Positions 14,954 through 21,448 of a DNA stretch of 21,750 nucleotides are shown here, one piece after another; position 1 is the first letter of the stretch, and every line of letters starts with the position of its first letter. The notes under the pieces were generated by a model. That model made no database searches, was not told the DNA's origin, and saw nothing but the letters and a program-made list of their open reading frames with translations. The translations under genes and the position numbers were made by a program. The stretch comes from a virus, in the IMG/VR virus record IMGVR_UViG_3300047510_003605, positions 1 through 21,750 of that record; one strand, written 5' to 3'.

Positions 14954-16237
14954 ATGTCTAATTTTGCTCAAATCATCAAAGAATGCCAAGCTGCTGGCGG
15001 CGCTGGTTCCAAGAAGGTTATCATGGAGGCCATCTCTCGGGCAGATGGCACTGCCCGCCTCCTGATTAAGGAGGCTCTTGATCCTTATCGTGTTTTTGGA
15101 GTAAAAAAATATCCGGCGCCAACAACTGAAGGACGCGGGGGAGAAGCCGCATATTTTGATTTCATGAACATGATTGATGACTTGGCAAGTAGGCGTGTAA
15201 CTGGAAAAGCTGCGCAACAGTTAGTCACCGATACACTAGCTTTATTCTCAGGTGAAGACCAAAAATACTTAGCACTTGTTATTGGTAAAGATCTTAAAGC
15301 TGGTTTTTCGGGTGACACAGTAAACAAGGTTTTCAAAAACTTAGTGCCAACTTTTGAAGTTATGCTTGCGGACAAGTGCGAGAGCATTGAAGAATTTGAA
15401 AAATCTATCAGCTTCCCCTGCCAAGCAGATTTCAAATACGACGGACAAAGAACGATCGCCTTAGTTGAAAATGGGAATGTCACATATTACGCGCGCTCAG
15501 GAAAAGAGAGTGAGCATCTGAATGGGTTGTTCGATCAAGAGCTTTTGCGATTGGCCAAGTGGTATGGCAGCGATATTGTATTGGATGGCGAAGCTTTTGC
15601 TTCTGACTTCACTGAAACCATGAATGCCAAGAAGGAAGGCAATGACGCCGCCAAGGCCAAGTTAAAATTGCGCGCGTTCTTCATCATGCCTTTGTCTGAT
15701 TGGAAAGCGCAAAAGACTGATATCACCATGCAGGTAGCGAGAGCAAAGTTATGTGATGGCCTTAACTTTATTAAGGCTGAAAAGATTATTGTCTCAGAAG
15801 GCCGAATGGTGGTCGACTATTCTGATATGATGAAGTACTGCAACGAGGTCATTGACGTTCACACACAAGAAGGTTTGATTCTTAAAGACTTTAACGCCGT
15901 GTATGAGTGGGACAGAACAATGGCCTGGTGCAAGGTTAAAAGATTTTACGATGTTGACGTCAAAATTGTAGATGTTTATGAAGGTCGAGCTGGTACTCGT
16001 TTGGCTGGCACTCTTGGCGGCGTCATGGTTGAAGGTGAAGATGAAAAAGGCCGGAAGATTGTCTCAAACGTGGGTAGCGGTTTTAGCGATGAAATGCGGA
16101 AAAAAATTTGGGAAAATAAAGAAGAATATATTGGCAAAACTGCTGTTGTTAAATTTCAAGAAATCTGCAAGGCTAAAAATAGTGACACCTGGTCATTACG
16201 GTTTCCAACTTTTGAGCATACTCGTGACGATAAATAG
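14954..16237 (+). CDS. ATP-dependent DNA ligase (T4 gp30-like)
   Basis: The 427-aa enzyme seals DNA nicks through an enzyme-AMP intermediate. All nucleotidyltransferase motifs are visible: motif I KYDGQR with catalytic Lys161 (T4: Lys159), DIVLDGEAF (211-219, motif III), LRAFFIMP (243-250, IIIa), EGLILKD (310-316, IV) and AWCKVKR (328-334, V, with Lys331 and Lys333). An OB-fold domain (from about 338) follows, and an N-terminal helical DNA-binding region (1-140) is like that of T4 ligase. It is somewhat shorter than gp30 (487). The SD CGGAG is clear. Its role is joining Okazaki fragments and repair during phage replication. The gene has its own extended -10 promoter. Confidence 0.93.
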   Translation: MSNFAQIIKECQAAGGAGSKKVIMEAISRADGTARLLIKEALDPYRVFGVKKYPAPTTEGRGGEAAYFDFMNMIDDLASRRVTGKAAQQLVTDTLALFSGEDQKYLALVIGKDLKAGFSGDTVNKVFKNLVPTFEVMLADKCESIEEFEKSISFPCQADFKYDGQRTIALVENGNVTYYARSGKESEHLNGLFDQELLRLAKWYGSDIVLDGEAFASDFTETMNAKKEGNDAAKAKLKLRAFFIMPLSDWKAQKTDITMQVARAKLCDGLNFIKAEKIIVSEGRMVVDYSDMMKYCNEVIDVHTQEGLILKDFNAVYEWDRTMAWCKVKRFYDVDVKIVDVYEGRAGTRLAGTLGGVMVEGEDEKGRKIVSNVGSGFSDEMRKKIWENKEEYIGKTAVVKFQEICKAKNSDTWSLRFPTFEHTRDDK

Positions 16238-16273
16238 CCTTCGTAATAAACATTTACACATTAGAGATTTATA

Positions 16274-16753
16274 ATGTCAAAAAATACAAGAGTGTTACTG
16301 ACAACAAAGAGAGATCTAACATCACGCTCTCCTGATCTTCAAGATTTTTTAGAATCTGTGTTCTTTAGAATTAATGAAGGTTCTACCCCAATTTGGGACG
16401 CCTATGGAAAAAATTCATGGTGCCTGATCTCAGGCAGTTATGATACTGATTATAATCGCGGGTGGTCAGCACAGATAACCTTCGACATTGTGAGCGGTGT
16501 GATCTATGAAATTGACGCTATAACATATGACCCTCTTACTAACATTCCGCCGTATTTAAGTAATGTTGGTAGCATTTTACCGTCAGCATGGATTTGGAGA
16601 AACCCGGCGTTTGCCAGAGCTGTTGAAAAAGAGGCTGAACGAAAACAAATGCAAGAAGCGTTCTACATCGCATTTGACGATGTTCCTTACATTTTCTTAT
16701 CTAAAGAAAAAACACTAGATTGGGTAAAACTTTTATCCATAAGAAATTGGTAA
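16274..16753 (+). CDS. Hypothetical protein
   Basis: The 159-aa soluble product (SKNTRVLLTTKRDLTSRSPDLQDFLESVFFRINEGS) has an alpha/beta look, a region rich in aromatic residues and Asp (YDTDYNRGWSAQITFDIVSG) and a helical C-terminus. No family is recognised. It starts 36 bases after the ligase stop with a weak SD (GAGA), and the next gene follows after 23 bases, so it probably lies in the ligase transcript and may serve DNA metabolism. Confidence 0.6.
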   Translation: MSKNTRVLLTTKRDLTSRSPDLQDFLESVFFRINEGSTPIWDAYGKNSWCLISGSYDTDYNRGWSAQITFDIVSGVIYEIDAITYDPLTNIPPYLSNVGSILPSAWIWRNPAFARAVEKEAERKQMQEAFYIAFDDVPYIFLSKEKTLDWVKLLSIRNW

Positions 16754-16776
16754 TCAACTATTTTAAATTACGCAGT

Positions 16777-17283
16777 ATGACTCAACTATCTATTCTTAAT
16801 GCCTTTGCTTGGCCAGGCGAACCAGAAGAAGCTAGTATTAAATTAAGATTAATACAGCGCCTTGCAACATATTCTGAAGTTATCATTCGACAAAAATATG
16901 AATTGGCGCATGGGCGTATACTACTTGTTGGTGACCGGCCAGGACCAAGCAGACCTAATGATGCGCACTATCACTTTACACCTTTCTTCTCATTGAAAAA
17001 TTCATCTATGTGGTTGAATAAACAATTAGAAAAATATCAAATTGATGAAGCCGCACTTGCGTGGTTAAACTCAACTCGGTTTGACGATACGCCTGAAAAT
17101 ATTCAGCTTATTACGCTGCTTAGGCCGTCTAAAATAATTGCTCTTGGAGAGGCAGCCAGCCAGTGGCTCGACCAACACGAGCACGTTCGTGTCAACCACC
17201 CGCAATACCAAAAGAGATTTTTATCAACTCAACAATATCAATTAATCCAATTGCTTGTTGATGCGACAAAAAGCATTAATTGA
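16777..17283 (+). CDS. Uracil-DNA-glycosylase-fold-like protein
   Basis: I prefer ATG 16777 because the earlier TTG 16720 overlaps the previous gene. The 168-aa protein has an order of motifs like the UDG superfamily: RILLVGDRPGP (47-57, compared with family 4/5 VGExPG), then PFF (69-71), LRPSKIIALGEAASQWL (115-131, compared with RPKVIVxLGxxA) and NHPQYQKR (140-147, compared with the HPS loop). Changes in the active-site motifs (VGDRPG in place of VGExPGxxE) mean that uracil excision cannot be assumed. Members of this superfamily in phages can act on modified bases or simply bind nucleic acid. It follows the ligase operon; the SD is weak. Confidence 0.5.
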   Translation: MTQLSILNAFAWPGEPEEASIKLRLIQRLATYSEVIIRQKYELAHGRILLVGDRPGPSRPNDAHYHFTPFFSLKNSSMWLNKQLEKYQIDEAALAWLNSTRFDDTPENIQLITLLRPSKIIALGEAASQWLDQHEHVRVNHPQYQKRFLSTQQYQLIQLLVDATKSIN

Positions 17284-17299
17284 AAGGTAAGTTACAAAA

Positions 17300-17500
17300 A
17301 TGCCAACTTGTGTATATGATAACGCTAATACCTTACGCCGCGAGTTTTGGCAAAACGGTAGAATTGTAGGTACAATTTCCGTGCAGTTTATTGAGGAGTC
17401 GGCAACAGAATGTGACAGTCAAATTATTTTTGGACTTTTAATCAGTTCACGTTTTGGTGCTGGCCTAATTTATGGTGATTACACGGCAATGCTAGTCTAA
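17300..17500 (+). CDS. Small hypothetical protein
   Basis: The 66-aa product begins PTCVYDNANTLRREFWQNGRIVGTISVQFIEE and ends with a Gly-rich stretch (FGAGLIYGDYTAMLV). It probably folds as a small beta domain. There is no signal peptide and no known family. The SD AAAGG lies 12 bases before the ATG. It lies 16 bases after the UDG-like gene and may be the last gene of that transcript. Confidence 0.55.
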   Translation: MPTCVYDNANTLRREFWQNGRIVGTISVQFIEESATECDSQIIFGLLISSRFGAGLIYGDYTAMLV

Positions 17501-17558
17501 ATAATTTGTCAGACTGCATTTTAATTAACAGATCACAGTCAATTGTCGTCTATTCACA

Positions 17559-17610
17559 TTAGTAATATATTTTACTAATTCTGCGTTATGCAGTAAATAC
17601 TCTCGCGAGA
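17559..17610 (+). repeat. Three adjacent small hairpins/palindromes in leader
   Basis: Hairpin 1 is TTAGTAA/TTACTAA (17559-17565/17572-17578). Hairpin 2 is CTGC/GCAG (17581-17584/17590-17593), with a 2-base gap between them. The perfect palindrome TCTCGCGAGA follows at 17601-17610. All lie between the 17300 and 17634 genes. They could be operator sites or RNA leader stems; there is no U-tract. Confidence 0.5.
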
Positions 17611-17633
17611 AATAATTAAAGTAGAGTAAGAAT

Positions 17634-18452
17634 ATGCCATTTTTAACCCCAGGCGAATGGGAAAAAACAAGATTTCAGCGCCTAAATTTGGAAACAAATG
17701 ACACCGTAATTCCGCTGTACGACGTGGACGTTTGGCAGCATTTGATTCCGCAAAGATGGCTTTTCAATAAACTGACGCTTTCTACTGAACTGGGATATGA
17801 CGCAGCTCCTCACGGCATAATGCCAAAAAAATACCCAGTTTATAGCAAATCAATCTTAAATCTTCAAGAAGCAGGCACAAATTATAGTATTTGGACTTCA
17901 GAGAAGGATATAAAATTTGAAGCTGGATATTTCTGGATGCCATTTTTTCATGGAGAACACTTATCAACAGATATCTTAGTTCACGACAACGAAATTCTTT
18001 GGTCATGCAGTGCTCGAGGCGTCCCAATAGGAGATGGAAGAATTTCTGAGTGGAACATAGATCCAGACATAAAGCTGCCACGTGCAATTAAGGATTTTGT
18101 AAAACACAAGATTTACATGAGCTATAATGGCGCGTTGAATTTTGAAACAATTGCTGGAAATATTATTTCAGTTCATTCTAGATTTACCACACAGTGGTTT
18201 GATTTCTATGACCCAAGATTTTTAGGTGCAGTTATTAGCTTGTACCGAGATAAAAATCCATTGCCCGCAGCAAAATTAAAACCAGGTCTATCAGGCACGT
18301 CAAAATATTTTTGGGGCAAAACTCAACAAGGCACCAGCGATGAAATAAGCGGCATGAAAGTTGATACTCGCACTAAAAATAAATTGCATGATGATAAGGA
18401 ATGGTACAAGCTAGGTTACAGTAACGAGAGAATCGTAAAAAAAGAAGTTTAA
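17634..18452 (+). CDS. ATP-grasp-like protein
   Basis: The 272-aa protein has features of a short ATP-grasp group. RWLFNKLTLSTELGYDAAPHGIMPKKYPVYSKSI is the N-terminal and central lobe, with the Lys of YSKS as probable nucleotide-binding residue. GYFWMPFFHGEHLSTDILVHDNEILW is like the G-E-x-S-x-D strand of ATP-grasp enzymes. YNGALNFETIAGNIISVHSRFTTQW has the N-F-E metal-binding type of motif. Such enzymes form amide or peptide bonds using ATP; here the substrate is unknown. The Gly-rich loop expected after the lysine is altered (NLQEAGTNY). The start has a weak GAGTAAG SD, and the leader holds three hairpins. The protein might act in peptide-like modification of DNA bases or proteins, but this is guesswork. 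Confidence 0.5.
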   Translation: MPFLTPGEWEKTRFQRLNLETNDTVIPLYDVDVWQHLIPQRWLFNKLTLSTELGYDAAPHGIMPKKYPVYSKSILNLQEAGTNYSIWTSEKDIKFEAGYFWMPFFHGEHLSTDILVHDNEILWSCSARGVPIGDGRISEWNIDPDIKLPRAIKDFVKHKIYMSYNGALNFETIAGNIISVHSRFTTQWFDFYDPRFLGAVISLYRDKNPLPAAKLKPGLSGTSKYFWGKTQQGTSDEISGMKVDTRTKNKLHDDKEWYKLGYSNERIVKKEV

Positions 18453-18589
18453 CTTAAATTGCCCAAGTAGTACAACTTATGAGAGAAAGCGGACTCTCAA
18501 AATGCTGATGACATTCAGCATATGTTCGTTTTAACTTTTTTCATGAAAGCAATAATAACATATCATGAAAACATACAGTTGGACCAGTT
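18453..18589 (+). promoter_or_regulatory. Leader with two hairpins and a repeated octamer
   Basis: TGAGAG/CTCTCA (18480-18485/18494-18499) and ATGCTGA/TCAGCAT (18502-18508/18515-18521) form two small hairpins. TCATGAAA occurs twice, at 18541-18548 and 18563-18570, 22 bases apart (about two helical turns), which would suit an operator. No firm promoter is seen. Confidence 0.4.
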
Positions 18590-19108
18590 ATGGAAACTTC
18601 AATTATTTGTGGTTCTTGGAAGTTGACAAGAAAAATAGGACAAGGCGAAAGAGAAAATGTTCGGGCCGGTCTATTTCAAGTTTTACTCGTAGATGCGCCA
18701 GAACTTCAAACCCAACTTCTTTCAAGTAGAATAATCGCAAATAGACTCGGCCACCGACCTCGTGTGTTTTTAAATCACGCTCGCGCAGTTCGACTTAGAC
18801 AACAAGCAGAATTACAAATGTCTTGGATGCATGCCGTGAATGATGATCTGATGTTACAAGATGATTTAACATTTGAAGAATTCATTGCCATCTATCGGAA
18901 AGTTGATATTGTTATAGAAACATTCGGAGACAAGCTAGATAAAAATCTTCTTGAAGATGGGCTGGTAACACTTTGGAAAAATACCGGAGGGAGGGGTGGA
19001 CTTCTAGGCGGAAGAGGTGCTTGGATATCTGAAGAAGAGCAAAATAGGTTATTCCCTGATGTAATTAATAGGCGAATGCTTTGGAATAAATTTATTTCTC
19101 ATAGGTAG
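18590..19108 (+). CDS. Hypothetical protein
   Basis: The 172-aa product has a short N-terminal strand region, a basic helical middle (RIIANRLGHRPRVFLNHARAVRLRQQAEL, about 47-75), an acidic region (DDLMLQDDLTFEEFIAIYRKVD) and a glycine-rich loop NTGGRGGLLGGRGAW (131-145). The middle could bind nucleic acid, but no family is recognised. It may have its own transcript, since hairpins and an octamer repeat separate it from the ATP-grasp-like gene. The SD is weak (GGACC). Confidence 0.6.
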   Translation: METSIICGSWKLTRKIGQGERENVRAGLFQVLLVDAPELQTQLLSSRIIANRLGHRPRVFLNHARAVRLRQQAELQMSWMHAVNDDLMLQDDLTFEEFIAIYRKVDIVIETFGDKLDKNLLEDGLVTLWKNTGGRGGLLGGRGAWISEEEQNRLFPDVINRRMLWNKFISHR

Positions 19109-19137
19109 TTTACAAACCCAAATTGTTTTGATATGAT
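19109..19137 (+). promoter_or_regulatory. Sigma70-like promoter
   Basis: TTTACA (19109-19114), 17-bp spacer, TATGAT (19132-19137). It sits before the first heptad-repeat gene and overlaps the end of the preceding gene region. Confidence 0.7.
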
Positions 19138-19170
19138 CAATCTATTGACAAATTAATTTTGAGACCAAAC

Positions 19171-19647
19171 ATGAAACGTGCTCTGAATAAAACTTCTTAC
19201 CCAAACAAAATTGTTGGTCTGCACGAAAAAATTACTGGCGTGCATTCATTAGTTTATGGCAATGTATCTCATGTTTCCGGCCACGTATCTAACATCTCTG
19301 GTTTTCTGACCGGCCTAAGTGGCAATATAAATCAAATCTATGGTCACGTGTCTAACATATCTGGTGATGTAACTCATATCCAAGGGCATGTAACTAACAT
19401 TCGAGGCTTTACATCTAATATCTCTGGTAATGTTTCTAGTCTATGCGGTGATGTAACTCGGATCTCTGGCAATGTCTCCAATTTGCGAGGTGATGTGTCC
19501 GGCATCCACGGTAATGTATCTGATATTTGTGGTGATATGACCGGGATCAAGGGAAATGTAAATGGTATCAGTGGTAATTTGGATGATTGCGAATTGACAA
19601 AAGAGCAGCGCAAAGCCGGTATTGATATTAGTGATTTAATTGCATAA
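19171..19647 (+). CDS. GxVSxIx heptad-repeat protein (copy 1)
   Basis: I chose ATG 19171 because the paralogue at 19716 starts at the same place; the leading TTG at 19159 is rejected. The 158-aa protein has an N-terminal MKRALNKTS, then about 17 heptad units of the pattern G-[ND]-V-[ST]-x-[IL]-x (for example GNVSHVS, GDVTHIQ, GDVTRIS), and a C-terminal cap GNLDDCELTKEQRKAGIDISDLIA. A 7-residue period with a small Gly and alternating hydrophobics suggests a beta-solenoid. Small proteins of this type are common in phages and, as far as I know, have no assigned function. The repeat is 21 bp at DNA level. It has its own promoter and lies head-to-tail with a longer copy, a clear tandem duplication. 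Confidence 0.8.
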   Translation: MKRALNKTSYPNKIVGLHEKITGVHSLVYGNVSHVSGHVSNISGFLTGLSGNINQIYGHVSNISGDVTHIQGHVTNIRGFTSNISGNVSSLCGDVTRISGNVSNLRGDVSGIHGNVSDICGDMTGIKGNVNGISGNLDDCELTKEQRKAGIDISDLIA

Positions 19648-19652
19648 ATTGG

Positions 19653-19681
19653 TTTACAACTGTTAAATGTGTTGATACAAT
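19653..19681 (+). promoter_or_regulatory. Sigma70-like promoter
   Basis: TTTACA (19653-19658), 17-bp spacer, TACAAT (19676-19681). It lies 35 bases before ATG 19716 and has the same layout as the promoter of copy 1. Confidence 0.72.
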
Positions 19682-19715
19682 AATCCCACTTTCAAATTGT
19701 TCAGGAGAACCAGAC

Positions 19716-20357
19716 ATGAAACGCGCCTTGAATAAAACTTCACCCGAATATATTGCTATTGAAGGTTTGCATGATGGCATTACTGGTGATGTTTCTAATA
19801 TTCGTGGCCTTGTGAGTCACATTCGCGGTAATGTTACATATCTCTCCGGGGACCTTACTAATGTATGGGGAGTTGTTCCAAACAATCTGGCCGGAAATTT
19901 GACTTATCTTAACGGCGATATCTCTAATATTCGTGGTAAGTGTGTTAATATTGTTGGAGATGTCAGCCGTATCTCTGGCGATATCAGTAATATCACTGGT
20001 AATGTTTCTGATATTGCAGGTGATGTGTCTAACATTCGTGGTAGAGTGTCTGTCCTTGCCGGTTGCGTATCTAAGATCAGCGGAGATGTATCAAGCATTT
20101 CTGGTGATGTTACAGACTTGTCTGGAGATGTATCAAACATTTCCGGCGATGTTTTTAATTTGCGAGGTGATGTGTCTAACATCGTGGGTAATGTGTCTAG
20201 GGTTTCTGGAGATGTAACTGGGGTTTATGGTAATTTGACTGATGTTGTTGGGAATCTAGATGATTGTGGGCTAACAGAAGAGCAACGTAAAGCTGGTGTA
20301 AAAATTAGTGATTTAATTGCATCTAATAATTGTAAACTATTAGATGAGTTGTTATAA
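19716..20357 (+). CDS. GxVSxIx heptad-repeat protein (copy 2)
   Basis: The 213-aa paralogue of the 19171 gene has the same start (MKRALNKTS), the same C-terminal cap (GNLDDCGLTEEQRKAGVKISDLIA) and about 23 heptads. One unit is irregular with 8 residues (VVPNNLAG), and several lack the first Asp/Asn (LVSHIRG, KCVNIVG). Copy 2 has a 12-residue extension (SNNCKLLDELL region) absent from copy 1. The different repeat numbers of the two copies suggest unit gain and loss after the duplication. AGGAG gives a good SD. The promoter of the next gene overlaps its 3' end. Function unknown; a beta-solenoid fold is inferred. Confidence 0.8.
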   Translation: MKRALNKTSPEYIAIEGLHDGITGDVSNIRGLVSHIRGNVTYLSGDLTNVWGVVPNNLAGNLTYLNGDISNIRGKCVNIVGDVSRISGDISNITGNVSDIAGDVSNIRGRVSVLAGCVSKISGDVSSISGDVTDLSGDVSNISGDVFNLRGDVSNIVGNVSRVSGDVTGVYGNLTDVVGNLDDCGLTEEQRKAGVKISDLIASNNCKLLDELL

Positions 20358-20358
20358 T
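20330..20358 (+). promoter_or_regulatory. Sigma70-like promoter
   Basis: TTGTAA (20330-20335), 17-bp spacer, TATAAT (20353-20358), inside the end of heptad-repeat copy 2. It drives the zinc-ribbon gene and possibly read-through into the first RNA unit. Confidence 0.6.
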
Positions 20359-20389
20359 GATTTAACAGTTTAACTCCAAGGTGACTAAC

Positions 20390-20641
20390 ATGAAATACCG
20401 CGTGATCAAAATGAGTGATATGTCTCAATGCGGATGCTGTGGTCGTAGTGGATTGAAACGAACAGTTCACTTGGAGATGGTAGAAACTGGCGATGAAGTG
20501 TTTTTTGGTGTTAACTGTGCAGCAAACGCATTGCGCCAAAAATATCAGGGTAAAAATTATCGAGTTTCGGCTGAAGCAATCAAGAACATGGCGCATAGAG
20601 TAAAAACGGAAGGAGCTTTAGTTGTTTTGGAATCTGTTTGA
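20390..20641 (+). CDS. Small zinc-ribbon-like phage protein
   Basis: The 83-aa product has SQCGCCGRSGLKRTVHLEM (12-30) with Cys14, Cys16 and Cys17, and VNCAANALRQK with Cys43. The C-x2-CG ... G-x2-CAA pattern is that of a family of small phage proteins that probably bind zinc. The function is unknown; a nucleic-acid or protein-binding adapter is likely. ATG 20390 is preferred over GTG 20381 because AAGG (20378-20381) is then at proper SD spacing. The region just after its stop is the first structured RNA unit, which could be its 3' UTR. Confidence 0.72.
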   Translation: MKYRVIKMSDMSQCGCCGRSGLKRTVHLEMVETGDEVFFGVNCAANALRQKYQGKNYRVSAEAIKNMAHRVKTEGALVVLESV

Positions 20642-20936
20642 AGTGTAACGAGGGTGCCACGCCTATGTCCACTAATCCCTATGTGGTTATGCGCACCATG
20701 GCGAAAAATGATTAAAGAGGTCAAGCGAATTTAATCATCCCCTGTCAAGCGAGCAGGATTGTCGTCCTGAGAAAGACAATATGGGATCGGATTAGGGACC
20801 GAGACCATATTGAAGTGCACTCTCAACCTGAATAGACAGGTAAAAACGATCAAGGGGAGCCGCCGGACTTGAGCCGGGTGCATCCTGAATAGACAGGAAA
20901 AAGGTCGTAAGGGGAGCCAAGTGCATTTCAATATGG
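20642..20936 (+). ncRNA. Structured noncoding RNA unit A
   Basis: This stretch has no convincing reading frame, is richer in GC than its surroundings and is full of helices. The closing helix is CCATATTGAAGTGCAC (20805-20820) with GTGCATTTCAATATGG (20921-20936), 16 bp with one G-U. Inside it, a 35-nt module occurs twice, 57 nt apart (20827-20861 and 20884-20918): CCTG-AATAGA-CAGG hairpin, A-rich linker, a 6-nt segment and AAGGGGAGCC. The two 6-nt segments, ACGATC and GGTCGT, are complementary to each other. The 5' domain has ATGATTAAA/TTTAATCAT (20708-20716/20730-20738) and CCTG/CAGG (20741-20744/20754-20757) hairpins that share a GTCAAGCGA loop. CAATATGG (20777-20784) could also pair with CCATATTG. 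The 5' end is not fixed; it may be cotranscribed with the zinc-ribbon gene. No known RNA family is recognised. Confidence 0.65.
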
Positions 20937-20958
20937 TGAAGAGAATTAGTAAATGTAG

Positions 20959-20987
20959 TGTACATATCCTAAGGTAGTTGTTATAAT
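20959..20987 (+). promoter_or_regulatory. Sigma70-like promoter
   Basis: TGTACA (20959-20964), 17-bp spacer, TATAAT (20982-20987), with an extended TTGT before the -10. It lies between RNA units A and B. It is close in sequence to the promoter at 21591-21619. Confidence 0.75.
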
Positions 20988-20993
20988 ATCTAC

Positions 20994-21286
20994 ATAAATT
21001 AAAAATATAGTTTTTATCAGAATTGATGGGTGGAGATTACGTCTCCCTTAACTGGTGGCCTGGTAATCAGGGAACTGCATGTCTGCAACAGTGGCATGAG
21101 AAATACAGGAGCAACAGTGACGTAATTGACAGATCGGAAAGACGATCTTTATATTGAAGTGTATTTTAAAATCCCGTAACTTCCTAGTAAATCCGGAATA
21201 ATCTAGGAAGCAACCGGAAAAAGGGTAAAAATCGCAAGAGTGGGATATTCGGCGGTGAGAATCCGCAGAGAGTATGCTTCAATATA
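20994..21286 (+). ncRNA. Structured noncoding RNA unit B
   Basis: The start is the predicted transcription start. The closing helix TATATTGAAGTGTA (21150-21163) / TATGCTTCAATATA (21273-21286) is 14 bp with two G-U pairs and is homologous to that of unit A. The 5' domain has GGAGA/TCTCC (21032-21036/21042-21046), a CCTG/CAGG hairpin (21059-21062/21068-21071) and AGATCG/CGATCT (21131-21136/21143-21148). Inside the closing helix, ATCCC/GGGAT (21171-21175/21242-21246) encloses CTTCCTAG/CTAGGAAG (21180-21187/21203-21210). TCCGG in its loop (21192-21196) can pair with CCGGA (21214-21218), an H-type pseudoknot. GCGG/CCGC (21252-21255/21263-21266) follows. The inner part is unlike unit A. Confidence 0.65.
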
Positions 21287-21300
21287 AATTAGCAAAGCAG

Positions 21301-21329
21301 TTTACAATTCAGAATTTTTATGATAAAAT
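21301..21329 (+). promoter_or_regulatory. Sigma70-like promoter
   Basis: TTTACA (21301-21306), 17-bp spacer, TAAAAT (21324-21329). It lies 14 bases after unit B and about 30 bases before the tRNA-like element. Confidence 0.65.
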
Positions 21330-21358
21330 ATTCTGTATTGATGTTCTTTAAAAAACTT

Positions 21359-21448
21359 GGGGGCTGTTCTCTGCGGATGACTGTAAATCATTTGCCTTTA
21401 ATATGCAGAGTGGCTGGCGATTAGGTTCGATTCCTTCAGTCCCCACCA
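21359..21448 (+). tRNA. Degenerate tRNA-Tyr-like element (anticodon GTA, no D-arm)
   Basis: The acceptor stem is GGGGGCT (21359-21365) with AGTCCCC (21438-21444; one G-U), then A and an encoded CCA (21446-21448). The anticodon arm GATGA-CTGTAAA-TCATT (21376-21392) has a normal 5-bp stem with anticodon GTA (Tyr) at 21383-21385. The T-loop consensus GGTTCGATTCC is present (21424-21434), but only three T-stem pairs form. Only 10 nt lie between acceptor and anticodon stem, so there is no D-arm there. A D-arm-like TGGCTGGCGATTAGG lies after the anticodon arm. CTCTGC (21369-21374) pairs with GCAGAG (21405-21410) around it. It is probably not a standard working tRNA: a tRNA mimic, relic or processing element. 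Confidence 0.55.

Noticed and set aside
19374-20217. Long open frames on the - strand and in another + frame within the heptad-repeat genes
   Set aside because: The 21-bp repeat keeps other frames free of stops; their periodic sequence follows from the + strand heptads.
19171-20357. CRISPR-like short repeats
   Set aside because: The 21-bp period is without spacers and encodes protein heptads with codon-level variation.
21359-21448. tmRNA
   Set aside because: The start GGGGGCTG recalls tmRNA, but there is no tag reading frame or pseudoknot string between the acceptor halves, which lie only about 70 bases apart.
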